From contig CBDFNN010000004.1 of the NCBI GenBank assembly GCA_965250215.1, positions 3,906,001 through 3,970,000 of the forward strand: a stretch of DNA of 64,000 bases, written 5' to 3'. The stretch's first letter is position 1, and each line of letters starts with the position of its first letter. Below, one piece after another: positions 9,550 through 18,519 of this stretch. The stretch is from CBDFNN01 sp965250215 (GTDB lineage: Bacteria; Bacteroidota; Rhodothermia; Rhodothermales; DATKEJ01). The notes under the pieces are model-generated. The model had not been told where the DNA came from. It made no database searches and saw only the letters and a list, made by a program, of their open reading frames with translations. The translations under genes were made by a program, and so were the position numbers.

Positions 9550-10383
9550 ATGTTCACAAAGTTATCAAGTTCAGTTCTCACTCTAGTTCTCATTGCAAGC
9601 CCCGTTTTTGCGGCAAGTAGCCAACAGCAAATCGATGGTTCAGCCCGAATAGAAAGTGGCTCTGTGCTATCAATAAACTCCTACAAGGGGAGTATTTCTA
9701 TTAAAACTTGGGACAAAGACGAGATAGCCTGGGATGTTCAGATAGTTGCTGATGGGAATGAGGAGTTGGTTGAGAAGACCAAAATTCGCGTAGAGCGAAA
9801 AGGTGACGACCTTGTTTTCAGCACGGACTATGAAGAGGCAAAAAAACAAAAGCGAGGCTTTCTTGGAATCAGCTTTGGTTCAAATAATGTCAGTCTTCCC
9901 TTTGCGAACTACGAGATAACGATTCCTAAACATCTCCAGATAGAGATTGACGACTATAAGTCAATCATCGATATTGAAGGAATCCAAGGCGATCTTCTTA
10001 TTAATAACTATAAGGGCGCCATCGACATTAGAGACGGGGTTTCAGACATTGAGATCAATTCCTATCGAGCTCCAATTGATATTGAAAACCTAGACGGATC
10101 GCTGAATGTGAATACTTACAAAGGTGAGATTCACGTGTCAATGTCGGACATTGATGAGAATACATCATTCGATACCTATGGTGGAGAAGTTCATCTTTAT
10201 CTTCCAAAAGGCGATTCTTTCTCCGTTGATGCGGAAATGGGAAGAAAAAGTAAGTTCGTCTGTGACTTTGAGGATGTCAAAAAAACAGGTAAGAAAAATC
10301 GATATGTGGGAAGTGTAAATGGAGGTGGTCCTTCTGTCACAATGGCCACATATAAGGGCTCCTTCGAAATTTACTCTAACTAA
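9550..10383 (+). CDS. Secreted DUF4097-type beta-repeat protein
   Basis: A signal peptide (MFTKLSSSVLTLVLIASPVFA) is followed by about 250 residues of short beta repeats. The recurring unit includes 'Y(K/R)G/A' turns: INSYKGSISI, IDDYKSIIDI, INNYKGAIDI, INSYRAPIDI, VNTYKGEIHV, MATYKGSFEI. This is the pattern of DUF4097 (putative adhesin-like) beta-helix proteins. It is likely periplasmic or surface exposed, and no catalytic motif is seen. It stands alone after a 220-base gap and is followed by a clear hairpin terminator. The function is unknown. Confidence 0.75.
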   Translation: MFTKLSSSVLTLVLIASPVFAASSQQQIDGSARIESGSVLSINSYKGSISIKTWDKDEIAWDVQIVADGNEELVEKTKIRVERKGDDLVFSTDYEEAKKQKRGFLGISFGSNNVSLPFANYEITIPKHLQIEIDDYKSIIDIEGIQGDLLINNYKGAIDIRDGVSDIEINSYRAPIDIENLDGSLNVNTYKGEIHVSMSDIDENTSFDTYGGEVHLYLPKGDSFSVDAEMGRKSKFVCDFEDVKKTGKKNRYVGSVNGGGPSVTMATYKGSFEIYSN

Positions 10384-10451
10384 TTAATCGACTCGAACCA
10401 AATCGGACTCAGTTGGTCTGATTGAAAACGAGATCAATCATCTATACATTG

Positions 10452-10480
10452 AGGTCGGAACTACCATTCCGACCTTTTTT
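10452..10480 (+). terminator. Rho-independent terminator after the DUF4097 gene
   Basis: A perfect 9-bp stem AGGTCGGAA / TTCCGACCT with a 6-base loop (CTACCA) is followed by a run of T. It lies about 70 bases after the DUF4097 stop and just before ndk. Confidence 0.9.
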
Positions 10481-10499
10481 GTGTCATAAATATAAATGA

Positions 10500-10928
10500 A
10501 TGTCGGTAGAACGAACACTTGCTATACTCAAGCCTGACTGCGTCAGGAAAAACCTCATTGGAGTCGTCGTAGGCAAATTTCAAGATGCCGGTTTCAAAGT
10601 ATGTGCCATGAAAATGGTTCAGCTGTCGAAAAAAGAGGCGGAAGGCTTCTACGCTGTTCATAAGGAAAGACCATTTTTTGGAGAATTGACTGATTTCATG
10701 TCTTCGGGTCCTTGTGTACCGATCGTACTGGAAAAAGAAAACGCCATTGCGGACTATCGAGCACTCATCGGAGCGACGAATCCTGAGGAAGCGGCAGAAG
10801 GCACAATCCGCAAACTCTATGCAGACAATGTTGGTGAAAACTGCGTTCACGGATCAGATTCCGTAGAAAACGGGAAGATTGAAGCCAACTATTTTTTCCC
10901 TGAGCACGAAATCGTAAACAACTCCTAG
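10500..10928 (+). CDS. ndk: Nucleoside diphosphate kinase
   Basis: Transfers the gamma phosphate from ATP to NDPs through a phospho-histidine. The length (142 aa) is normal. ERTLAILKPDCVRKNLIG opens the protein and the catalytic H117 sits in NCVHGSDS. RPFFGELTDFM and GATNPEEAAEGTIR are family hallmarks. An alternative ATG lies four bases upstream in another frame. The stop is one base before the TTG of the NamZ-like gene, so the two are probably co-transcribed. Confidence 0.97.
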   Translation: MSVERTLAILKPDCVRKNLIGVVVGKFQDAGFKVCAMKMVQLSKKEAEGFYAVHKERPFFGELTDFMSSGPCVPIVLEKENAIADYRALIGATNPEEAAEGTIRKLYADNVGENCVHGSDSVENGKIEANYFFPEHEIVNNS

Positions 10929-10929
10929 A

Positions 10930-12216
10930 TTGCGAACAGCTAGCATTTTAATTGTCGTTCTCAGCCTTCTTAATTGCGGAGGCGAATCCCCCGAGGAAGC
11001 TCGCACAAGTACGCTTCAAGTCAGCGAGCTTGTCAAAGTATCGACCGGTGCAGGTCGCCTAGTCCAAAATGATTTTTTAGGGCTAAACGGCCTCAGCGTC
11101 GGATTACTTACCAACCATACCGCCATGGTTGGAGATCGTCATCTCATCGACCTGTTACATGAAGCAACTGAAGTCGATCTTAAGCTTCTCTTCGCTCCAG
11201 AACATGGACTAAGAGATATGGCGGACGCCGGCGAGTATATCGAAAATAGTATTGACCCGGTCTCGAAAGTACCGATCATCAGTCTATACACAAGTGACCG
11301 ACGACACCCGACCGTACAGTCACTGAAGCCTATAGATATTCTCATATTTGACATACAGGATATCGGTGCAAGGTTTTATACCTATATCAGCACGATGGGT
11401 AAGGCTATGCAGAGCGCCGCAAGAGCTGGTATTCCATTTATGGTTCTTGACCGCCCGAATGTTCTCGGCGGAGAGATGGTTGATGGTTACATTTTGGACC
11501 TCAAATACTCATCCCTTGTGGGCCTGTACGAAATACCAATCATTCATGGCATGACTGTCGGCGAATTGGCCCAAATGATCAAAGGCGAGGCCATGTTGGA
11601 TGGTCTCGAAGAATTGGACTTGAGAGTCGTTAAGATGGATAACTGGAAACGCTCCATGCGTTTTCCTGCCACTGGCTTAGAATGGACTCCTACAAGCCCA
11701 AACATCCCCGACTATGAAACGGCCGTCATATACCCTGGCGTCTGTTTGTTTGAAGGGACCGAAGCCAATGAAGGACGTGGGACAACGACGCCTTTCAAAG
11801 TAATAGGATTTCCCGGACTGGACTCCGATGGCATTGCAAATCGGCTTAACGCTAAAAATATTCCTGGCGTTTCTTTTATTAGCGAAAGCTACACTCCGCG
11901 ATCTATAGAAGGGATGTCACGCGATCCCAAGCTAAAAAACGTCGATCTGAACGGGATTAGGATTCAGATCGTGGACAGCGAAGTTGTCCGTCCACTGGAG
12001 ATTGGCGTTCACCTTCTCTATGAAACATATCAATCTCTTGAAGGAGCGGATAAAAAAGGTTTTCTTGACCAAAGATGGCTTAGAAAACTGGCCGGGACCG
12101 AACGTTTTGGCGAAGCCTTGGTGGCAGATAAGGATCCGAAGACTATTCTCAGTGAGTGGGAAGAAGAGCTGGCAATATTCAGGACCCAACGTGCTAAGTA
12201 TCTTCTGTACGACTGA
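10930..12216 (+). CDS. DUF1343 / NamZ-type exo-beta-N-acetylmuramidase lipoprotein
   Basis: The start is TTG, one base after the ndk stop. A lipoprotein signal (SILIVVLSLLNC, lipid-carrying Cys around residue 16) is followed by a DUF1343 domain: GLLTNHTA, LFAPEHGLRD, FDIQDIGARFYTYISTM, MVLDRPNVLGG, and EGTEANEGRGTTTPF with its conserved GRGT. Family members such as Bacillus NamZ release terminal MurNAc from muropeptides. This protein would act in the periplasm in peptidoglycan recycling; that role is inferred from the family. The stop codon (12214-12216) lies in phase with a TTTCGAG heptamer array directly downstream. Confidence 0.88.
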   Translation: MRTASILIVVLSLLNCGGESPEEARTSTLQVSELVKVSTGAGRLVQNDFLGLNGLSVGLLTNHTAMVGDRHLIDLLHEATEVDLKLLFAPEHGLRDMADAGEYIENSIDPVSKVPIISLYTSDRRHPTVQSLKPIDILIFDIQDIGARFYTYISTMGKAMQSAARAGIPFMVLDRPNVLGGEMVDGYILDLKYSSLVGLYEIPIIHGMTVGELAQMIKGEAMLDGLEELDLRVVKMDNWKRSMRFPATGLEWTPTSPNIPDYETAVIYPGVCLFEGTEANEGRGTTTPFKVIGFPGLDSDGIANRLNAKNIPGVSFISESYTPRSIEGMSRDPKLKNVDLNGIRIQIVDSEVVRPLEIGVHLLYETYQSLEGADKKGFLDQRWLRKLAGTERFGEALVADKDPKTILSEWEEELAIFRTQRAKYLLYD

Positions 12217-12310
12217 AAACGTGTTTCGAGTTTCGAGTCTGGAGTAGCAAGGTCGAAAAACGTGAAGTCCGAGGACCAATGCATCAATTACAGTGGAAGT
12301 CCGGAGTCAT
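12217..12310. repeat. Degenerate 7-bp array (TTTCGAG word) at gene end
   Basis: Three consecutive heptamers TTTCGAG, TTTCGAG, TCTGGAG occupy 12224-12244. Stepping back in 7s gives AAACGTG and then CGACTGA, whose TGA is the stop of the preceding gene. Further loose words GAAGTCC/GAGGACC and GAAGTCC/GGAGTCA follow to 12310. The same two-unit word occurs at 51025-51038. Confidence 0.75.
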
Positions 12311-12356
12311 AAATTAGTTTATTTCGCTTGACAATTTCAACTAAACTCACAGACTG

Positions 12357-13085
12357 ATGGATTTGAACGGAAAGGTATGCGTCGTAACGGGAGCAAGCAG
12401 AGGAATCGGAAAAGAGTTTTCCAAAGGCTTAGTGAATAGAGGAGCCACAGTTGTCGGGATTGGTCGGAGCAAAGAGAGCCTTGCATCTTTGCAGCAAGAA
12501 CTTGGCGAGAACATTCATGGCTACGCAGCCGACGTTTCGAAGGAGGATCAAATCGAATCGGTATTCGACAAAATCGAAAATGACTTTGGAAAGGTCGATG
12601 TTTTAATTAACAATGCGGGAGTGGGTCGATTTGAAGAGCTTCAAAACACAAGCACGGAAGATTGGGACATTCAAATAGATGTCAATTTAAAGGGGGTCTA
12701 TCTCTGCACAAGAAGAGTTATCCCAATCATGAAGGCACAGAATGAGAAGGTGGGATTCGGTGGTCACATCGTAAATATCGCCTCGATAGCAGGAATCATG
12801 GGAGTGCCAAAGCTCTCGATTTACAATGCTACAAAATTTGGACTGAGAGGAATGAGCGAGTCCTTGATGAAGGAGCTTCGCTATGACGGCATTAAAGTGA
12901 CCTGTTTATTTCCAGGATCCATTCAAACTGAATTCTTCGACAACATCAATGGTATGGACGCTCACTCAAGAATGATGCAGCCTGAAGATGTTGCATCCAC
13001 TGTGATGCACGTTTTGGAAGTGCCTGACAACTACCTGATTTCGGAAGTCGTTATGCGACCCTTTCGACCTAAGAAAAATCCCTAA
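12357..13085 (+). CDS. Short-chain dehydrogenase/reductase (SDR)
   Basis: Classical SDR of 242 aa. The nucleotide-binding TGASRGIG is at 11-18, NNAG at 85-88, the catalytic serine is S143 (VNIASIAG) and the pair Y156-K160 is in YNATK. It is cytosolic and the substrate cannot be read from the sequence. The neighbours (NamZ-like lipoprotein before, TRAP binding protein after) are separated by gaps, so it is probably monocistronic. Confidence 0.88.
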   Translation: MDLNGKVCVVTGASRGIGKEFSKGLVNRGATVVGIGRSKESLASLQQELGENIHGYAADVSKEDQIESVFDKIENDFGKVDVLINNAGVGRFEELQNTSTEDWDIQIDVNLKGVYLCTRRVIPIMKAQNEKVGFGGHIVNIASIAGIMGVPKLSIYNATKFGLRGMSESLMKELRYDGIKVTCLFPGSIQTEFFDNINGMDAHSRMMQPEDVASTVMHVLEVPDNYLISEVVMRPFRPKKNP

Positions 13086-13211
13086 GCAAGACTCATCCAA
13101 TACCGGGGTCGAGTTTCTCTACTAGTTCATGGTCGACAAGACCGCATGTTCGGTTAGGCTATCTCTTTATAGATTATTTGATTCTTGAGGACAAATAATG
13201 ATATTGAATGC

Positions 13212-14324
13212 ATGAAACGAAGAGATTTTGTAACAAAAGCGGGAGCGGGAATTGCCTTAGCGGGTAGTGGCTTGGCTTGTGGAGACTCAGACGAAGGACC
13301 GATTGACTCGGCACCCAATATCCAAACGGGCAAATCCCTTCGATGGAGACTTGCTTCCAGCTATCCCCGAAGTGTAGACACCATTTATGGTGCAGCCGAA
13401 GTCATGTCCGAAAGGCTATCAAACTTGACCGATGGCAAGTTCAATGTTAGAGTCTTCCCACCTGGGGAATTGGTTCCAGGTTTGGAGGTATTAGATGCGG
13501 TTCAAAAAGGTACTGTGCAAGTTGGCCATACTGCCAGCTACTATTACGTCGGAAAAAACCCCGTCTTAGCATTCGATTGCTGTGTCCCATTTGGAATGAC
13601 AGCAAGGCAGCAGAACGCATGGTTACTTCAAGGGAATGGCCAGAAATTATTACGGGGAGCCTTTTCAGATTTCAATATCCTAAACTTTCCAGGCGGAAAC
13701 ACGGGCGTTCAGATGGGAGGATGGTTTCGGAAAGAAATCAATTCCACTGGAGATCTTCGTGGTCTAAAGATGAGAATCCCTGGAATGGGAGGCCGAGTAA
13801 TGGACAAGCTCGGAGCAACAGTTCAAGTCATTGCCGGTGGCGAAATTTATCAGGCTTTAGAGCGCGGTACAATCGATGCTGCTGAATGGGTCGGACCCTA
13901 TGATGACTTAAAACTAGGTTTCAACAAAGTTGCTAAGTATTACTACTATCCTGGTTGGTGGGAGCCAGGCCCAACACTGTCGTTTTATGTGAATCAGCAA
14001 GCCTGGGATGGACTAACGCACGGATATCAGCAGGCCTTCGAAGTTGCTTGTCTGGAGGCTAACCAACATATGCTGGCGGCCTATGACGCAAAAAATCCAG
14101 CAGCTCTCAAGACCTTACTAGAATCTGGCACCGAGGTAAGGAAGTTTTCCGATGATATAATGTCAGCCGCGGAAAAGGAATCCTTTGCCCTTTTTGAGGA
14201 AGAAGCTCTCGCCAGCTCAGAATACAAAGCCATTTACAAGGACTGGAAAAAGTTTAGAAGCGACAGTTACGAATGGTCGAGTTTGGCCGAGACTGCCTTT
14301 GCGAGCTTCGCGTTCGGAAAATAG
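13212..14324 (+). CDS. Orphan TRAP transporter substrate-binding protein (DctP/TakP-like)
   Basis: The ATG at 13212 gives MKRRDFVTKAGAGIALAGSG, a Tat-like signal (RRDFV), followed by LACGD, a possible lipobox. The mature protein has the DctP fold: SSYPRSVDTIYGAAEVMSER, a ligand-carboxylate-binding region around LKMRIPGMGG, ALERGTIDAAEWVGPYDD, and the aromatic stretch YYYYPGWWEPGP typical of the TakP 2-oxo-acid-binding branch. No DctQ or DctM membrane subunits are nearby. Either the partner is encoded elsewhere or the protein has another role. It is convergent with mnmE across a repeat block. Confidence 0.85.
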   Translation: MKRRDFVTKAGAGIALAGSGLACGDSDEGPIDSAPNIQTGKSLRWRLASSYPRSVDTIYGAAEVMSERLSNLTDGKFNVRVFPPGELVPGLEVLDAVQKGTVQVGHTASYYYVGKNPVLAFDCCVPFGMTARQQNAWLLQGNGQKLLRGAFSDFNILNFPGGNTGVQMGGWFRKEINSTGDLRGLKMRIPGMGGRVMDKLGATVQVIAGGEIYQALERGTIDAAEWVGPYDDLKLGFNKVAKYYYYPGWWEPGPTLSFYVNQQAWDGLTHGYQQAFEVACLEANQHMLAAYDAKNPAALKTLLESGTEVRKFSDDIMSAAEKESFALFEEEALASSEYKAIYKDWKKFRSDSYEWSSLAETAFASFAFGK

Positions 14325-14327
14325 TAT

Positions 14328-14489
14328 TAGTCGTCAGCTTTCAGCCTTCTGTCGTCAAGAAGGGAACGGACCACACTTTGATGGAATCGAAGGAGCACTT
14401 CCCCATCGATTTTCGGTCTGAGGCTGTGAGAAGGAGTCGGAAAACGGAACATGGCACACGGAACACCTCTTCCTGAAGACTGACGACTA
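14328..14489. repeat. Intergenic repeat block with terminal inverted repeats and heptamer words
   Basis: The left arm 14328-14344 (TAGTCGTCAGCTTTCAG) and the right arm 14473-14489 (complement TAGTCGTCAGTCTTCAG) match at 15 of 17 positions. Inside, 14445-14465 reads CGGAACA, TGGCACA, CGGAACA, again a 7-bp period. The right end reads CTGAAGA, CTGACGA, then CTA, which is the mnmE stop codon on the minus strand. The 21 bases at 14458-14478 recur exactly at 52122-52142. Confidence 0.8.
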
Positions 14490-15875
14490 TTTCCCGATGC
14501 AGAATCTCGAGAAAATAGCGCCCAGAATATCTTCGTTCGTAGTCTCGCCTACGATCGCGCCGAGGTGATAAAGTGCGTCGCGGATATCCTTCGAAAGCGT
14601 CTCACCGGATCCCAGCTTCAATCCCAACTCCGCCCTTTCAACCGACTCAAGAGTATTTTTCAATAGTTCTCGATGTCGAAGGTTGCTTACGATTTTTGAA
14701 CGATCCATATCCATCTCGGACATGCCTATCATCTCCGTCAGACGAGATCGAAGCATATCCAGCTCCTGAGAATTTTCCATGGCCTTAAGTGCCGATATTT
14801 CAAGCTCGTCAAAGTCATGAAAATCCTGGTCGGGCCTTCCGAGATCTAGCTTATTAGCAAGTAATAGAAGCTGTCCTCTCTCCGATTTTTCGGAAATCCA
14901 ACTCTTCAAAAAAGACACTTCATCGTCGTGCAATCCAAGGGAAGCGTCGAAGAGATATAAGAGAATGTCGGATTTCTCACTGGCTTCCATGGACCTGCGG
15001 ACACCCTCTGCTTCTATGGCATCATTTGTATCGCGAATCCCTGCCGTGTCATGAAATCTAAATAGCACGCCTCCAATCTCAGACTCTGCTTCAATTTTGT
15101 CCCTAGTAGTCCCGGGAATACTGCTTACTATAGCACGATCAAAGCCGAGTAGTGCGTTCAACAATGTGGACTTGCCGGCATTAGGCCGTCCGGCGATCAC
15201 GACGTCCACCCCACCTCGCATTATCGCACCAAGACGATAACTTCCAAGAAGCTCCTTGATCGTAAGTTTTGTTGAGTTTAAAAGCTCGGAAAGTCGAGAC
15301 CGGTCAGCAAACTCGATATCTTCCTCTGAGAAATCCAGCTCAAGCTCAACAAGGGCCACGGTCTCTAGCAATTGAGTCGAAATCCTTTCGATCTGTCTCG
15401 AATAGCTCCCTTCTAAATGGGCAATGGAAAGTGCGTGGCCAGAGCTTGATCGTGAATGAATCAATTCTGCGATCGATTCTGCTTGAGCCAAATCGATTTT
15501 CCCGTTCAAAAAGGCGCGTTTAGTGAACTCTCCAGCCACAGCAAGGCGGACGCCTGTGTTAAGAACTTCTTGTAGGACAAGTTGAGGAACGAGTTCACCA
15601 CCATGACACGAAATCTCGACTACGTCTTCTCCGGTTGGACTCGCCGGAGCATGAAAAATGGAGACGACGACTTGATCAAGACGATTGCCTCCTTTAGACA
15701 CAATGTTGCCAACGTGTAATGTCCTAGCCTTGGCCTGCGTCAGCTTCCCCCCTTTAAATATTGGATCGATAGAGGAGATGGCATACGGTCCCGATACGCG
15801 AATAATCGACAGAGCCGATTGTCCTCGTGCCGTTGCGATTGCGGCGATGGTATCTTTTTCGACTGAATGAAGCAT
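14487..15875 (-). CDS. mnmE: tRNA uridine-5-carboxymethylaminomethyl modification GTPase
   Basis: Works with MnmG to modify U34 of certain tRNAs. Length is 462 aa. The N-terminal tetrahydrofolate-binding domain includes DTIAAIATARGQSALSIIRVSG and CHGG. The inserted G domain has the P-loop GRPNAGKST (229-237), DTAGIRDT and ANKLDLG. The protein ends in the essential FCIGK. It lies about 115 bases after yidC in the conserved rpmH-rnpA-yidC-mnmE order. Its stop codon forms part of a CTGANNN heptamer array shared with the intergenic repeat. Confidence 0.97.
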   Translation of the reverse strand: MLHSVEKDTIAAIATARGQSALSIIRVSGPYAISSIDPIFKGGKLTQAKARTLHVGNIVSKGGNRLDQVVVSIFHAPASPTGEDVVEISCHGGELVPQLVLQEVLNTGVRLAVAGEFTKRAFLNGKIDLAQAESIAELIHSRSSSGHALSIAHLEGSYSRQIERISTQLLETVALVELELDFSEEDIEFADRSRLSELLNSTKLTIKELLGSYRLGAIMRGGVDVVIAGRPNAGKSTLLNALLGFDRAIVSSIPGTTRDKIEAESEIGGVLFRFHDTAGIRDTNDAIEAEGVRRSMEASEKSDILLYLFDASLGLHDDEVSFLKSWISEKSERGQLLLLANKLDLGRPDQDFHDFDELEISALKAMENSQELDMLRSRLTEMIGMSEMDMDRSKIVSNLRHRELLKNTLESVERAELGLKLGSGETLSKDIRDALYHLGAIVGETTNEDILGAIFSRFCIGK

Positions 15876-15989
15876 TGGCTAGATTCGATCACGAGCCTAA
15901 AATGAAATTTGAGTCTCCTAAGGAATGGACTCAACTATGCTTGGAGGATGATTCAGATGCCAGTCCGAACCAAGATCTCGACAAACTGA

Positions 15990-17783
15990 CTATTTCTTCT
16001 TCTTCCGCTTTACTTTTGCAGACTTGCCTGTCGATTTACCCTTACTGGTTACGATTGGTGCTGCTTCAGCCTCAGCCGAAATGGACTTGTTGATAAACTT
16101 TTGCTGAATCGCAGTTAGAAGGTTATACATCAAATAGTAGAGGCTAAGTCCGGCTGCAAATCTATTGAAAACCACTAGGAGGATGACTGGCATGAAGTAC
16201 ATCATCATCTTCATCTGGTTGGCCTGTGCTCCTGTACCTCCTGTATTCTGCATCTTCATTTGGAAGACCATGGAGAGGCACATCAATAGAACAAAGCCCG
16301 AGACGTGCGCCCCATAAAATGGAATCTCGAAAGGAAGATCATAGATCGAATCCGGCGCAGAAAGGTCTGTTGACCAAAGAAATCCCTGCTGTCTAATTTC
16401 TATTGCCGATGGAAAGAAGCGAAAGAGAGCATAAAGAATTGGCATCTGGAAGAACATCGGGAGACAGCCTCCCAAGGGGTTCACACCGCTAGACTTGTAC
16501 AGCTTCATTGTTGCCGCCTGCTGCTTCTGGGCATCGTCTGTGTATTTTTCCTTGATCTCGGCCATCTGCGGTTGCAGTAATCTCATTTTAGCCATGCTTT
16601 TGTAAGAAGACTTCGTAAGAGGGAAAAGCACCATCTTGATCAGAATTGAGAAGATGATAATCACCCAACCGTAGTTAGGGATAAAGGTCCTCAAAGCACG
16701 GAAAGTGGGAATGATGATGTACTTGGAAATGGGCCGAGTAATTGATTCACCAAAACCATAGTCAACAATGTCGTAGAGATCTAAGCCAATTTCTTTAACC
16801 TCATAGAGGTCAATAGGACCGGCATATAAGATGAATTCGTCACCTTCCTGGTCTGCCATGGGCATGAGCAAACGAACGGTATAGTCCTCCCAAGCATTCT
16901 CAGGATTTTCCGGATCAATAGCAAATCCCTCTAACTCCGCTCCTTCTATATCTTTATCAGGAATCATGGCGATTGTGAAAAAGGTATTCTTCAAAGCCAC
17001 CCATTCAACGCTTCCACTAATTCTCTTGGATTCGACAGTTTCCTTGTTCAAGGTGATGCTCTCGACTTCTCCGCCACTTCTTACATAGGCGGCAGTTACC
17101 ATTTTCGAAGTTTCTCTGACACTTTCAGAAAAAGGAAGTCCTCCATTCCAGCTCAATTCGTATCCATCACTGGTAGAGAAATTTTGTGGATTTAGTTGTT
17201 GAACCTTGAGCCCAATTTGATAACTGTCAGGTTTAAAAGTGTAGGTCTGAATGATACTTCCGCCAGCAATATCAACTCGGAAACTCAAAGATTTCTCAGA
17301 ATCTGTGGCATTAATGCTTCCGTTGACGTCAGAATTGAATACCAGAGAGCGTGTATCAACGGATTGATTGCTCCTCGAATAGAATGCAAGTGCAAGGGCA
17401 CCATTCTGTTCAAGATCAACTAGTTGAATAGGTGTTTCTTGATCGAATTCCTTGAAATCATTAAGAACAAGAGAGGTCAGAGTAGCTCCCTTTGTAGAGA
17501 AAGTTGCCTCATAATAATTGGTTCGGACTACGATGTCTCGACCAGGACCATTTTGTACCAGTGCAAATGCCGAATCACTTACGGCTGCAACTTCGTTAGA
17601 GCCCTGGATTCTCGAAGGGACCTCATTGACAATTTCTTCCTCCTCAGGTATGACTTGTTCTGTTACAAGGGAATCAGCACTGGCAATAGCGCTTTCATCA
17701 CCTTGAGCAGGTGGAAAGAAAACAGTCCACACCACCATGATGGCGAAGACAACTACGATAAAGAGGAGGGAATTTCGATCCAT
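15990..17783 (-). CDS. yidC: Membrane protein insertase YidC
   Basis: Inserts and folds inner-membrane proteins alone or with Sec. At 597 aa it has the Gram-negative architecture: an N-terminal anchor (SLLFIVVVFAIMVVWTVFF), a periplasmic beta domain of about 300 residues, then the insertase core beginning NYGWVIIIFSILIKMVLFPL with the following cytoplasmic loop (KSMAKMRLLQPQMAEIKEKY) and NPLGGCLPMFFQMPILYALF. The Lys/Arg-rich tail (KGKSTGKSAKVKRKKKK) is usual for ribosome contact. It lies 54 bases after rnpA with no yidD between them, unlike the common arrangement. Confidence 0.97.
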   Translation of the reverse strand: MDRNSLLFIVVVFAIMVVWTVFFPPAQGDESAIASADSLVTEQVIPEEEEIVNEVPSRIQGSNEVAAVSDSAFALVQNGPGRDIVVRTNYYEATFSTKGATLTSLVLNDFKEFDQETPIQLVDLEQNGALALAFYSRSNQSVDTRSLVFNSDVNGSINATDSEKSLSFRVDIAGGSIIQTYTFKPDSYQIGLKVQQLNPQNFSTSDGYELSWNGGLPFSESVRETSKMVTAAYVRSGGEVESITLNKETVESKRISGSVEWVALKNTFFTIAMIPDKDIEGAELEGFAIDPENPENAWEDYTVRLLMPMADQEGDEFILYAGPIDLYEVKEIGLDLYDIVDYGFGESITRPISKYIIIPTFRALRTFIPNYGWVIIIFSILIKMVLFPLTKSSYKSMAKMRLLQPQMAEIKEKYTDDAQKQQAATMKLYKSSGVNPLGGCLPMFFQMPILYALFRFFPSAIEIRQQGFLWSTDLSAPDSIYDLPFEIPFYGAHVSGFVLLMCLSMVFQMKMQNTGGTGAQANQMKMMMYFMPVILLVVFNRFAAGLSLYYLMYNLLTAIQQKFINKSISAEAEAAPIVTSKGKSTGKSAKVKRKKKK

Positions 17784-17837
17784 AATTTTTTGTCGGGACA
17801 GAGCTTATATCGCAAACCCGACTAGACAGTTATGACA

Positions 17838-18230
17838 TTAAGTATTATTCACACTAAGACGTTCTTCCAATTTCCTGCAGGCATTGGCTAGATCCTTTTG
17901 GATATCCTTGTCAAGAGTGGAAGCTCGGTAAACCAGCATCATCACAATACTCAAGCCACTAGGACTGGCCTCTATAATTGCATCGGAATGAATACGGATT
18001 GACTCCCTCATAATTCTTTTAATTCTGTTGCGATCAACGGCTCTTCTAATCGATCGACTGACCGCAAATCCTAGGTGTAGCTGGTGGACTGAGAAAAATG
18101 CCTCGTCTCTTTCCTCCTTGTAGACAAGTGAAATACATCCAGAAGATATTCGGGATACATCACGGCTGCCTTTGTCGAACAAGGACTGGATGACAGCTCT
18201 ACTTTTCAGTCTAGCGTATGATTTGGCCAA
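17838..18230 (-). CDS. rnpA: Ribonuclease P protein component
   Basis: Protein subunit of RNase P, which matures the tRNA 5' end. It is 130 aa from a TTG start (18230), 17 bases after the rpmH stop with a purine-rich TAGGAAAAG upstream. The conserved basic signature reads SRSIRRAVDRNRIKRIMRE, and LGFAVSR precedes it. An insert (YKEERDEAFFSVHQLH) sits where family members vary. Context (rpmH upstream, yidC downstream) is diagnostic. Confidence 0.92.
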   Translation of the reverse strand: MAKSYARLKSRAVIQSLFDKGSRDVSRISSGCISLVYKEERDEAFFSVHQLHLGFAVSRSIRRAVDRNRIKRIMRESIRIHSDAIIEASPSGLSIVMMLVYRASTLDKDIQKDLANACRKLEERLSVNNT

Positions 18231-18247
18231 GTAACTAGGATCTTTTC

Positions 18248-18403
18248 CTACTTACCTTTCCTTTCATCACTTACAGTGAGCTTGTGCCGTCCTTTAGCTC
18301 TTCTGTTTTTTATAACATTGGTGCCACCAACGGAAGACATTCTTTCTCTAAAGCCATGCTTGTTGGCTCTTTTCCGTTTACTTGGCTGATAAGTCCGTTT
18401 CAT
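18248..18403 (-). CDS. rpmH: 50S ribosomal protein L34
   Basis: A 51-residue ORF begins with ATG at 18403 and reads MKRTYQPSKRKRANKHGFRE, then RMSSVGG, and ends RRAKGRHKLTVSDERKGK. This is a clear L34: KRTYQPS, KHGFRERM and the RRAKGR motif. It is the first gene of the leftward rpmH-rnpA-yidC-mnmE block and is divergent from folA. The promoter must lie in the 116 bases between 18403 and 18520. Confidence 0.97.
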   Translation of the reverse strand: MKRTYQPSKRKRANKHGFRERMSSVGGTNVIKNRRAKGRHKLTVSDERKGK

Positions 18404-18488
18404 CTAATTCTACTCTTCGTTAAGCTTAATATGTCGCTAGATTCACAAAAAACGACAGAAAAGAAATATACACATTTCTATCTTAAAT

Positions 18489-18504
18489 CACCGACTAATC
18501 GGTG
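18489..18504. promoter_or_regulatory. Short perfect inverted repeat between rpmH and folA
   Basis: CACCGA-CTAA-TCGGTG is a 6-bp perfect stem ending 15 bases before the folA ATG. It could be an operator or a leader hairpin; no function is shown. Confidence 0.35.
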
Positions 18505-18519
18505 TAAAAGCTTTGAAGA

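Noticed and set aside
18404..18519. Possible oriC next to rpmH
   Set aside because: There is no run of DnaA-box-like 9-mers (TTATNCACA) and no dnaA; the region looks like an ordinary divergent promoter.
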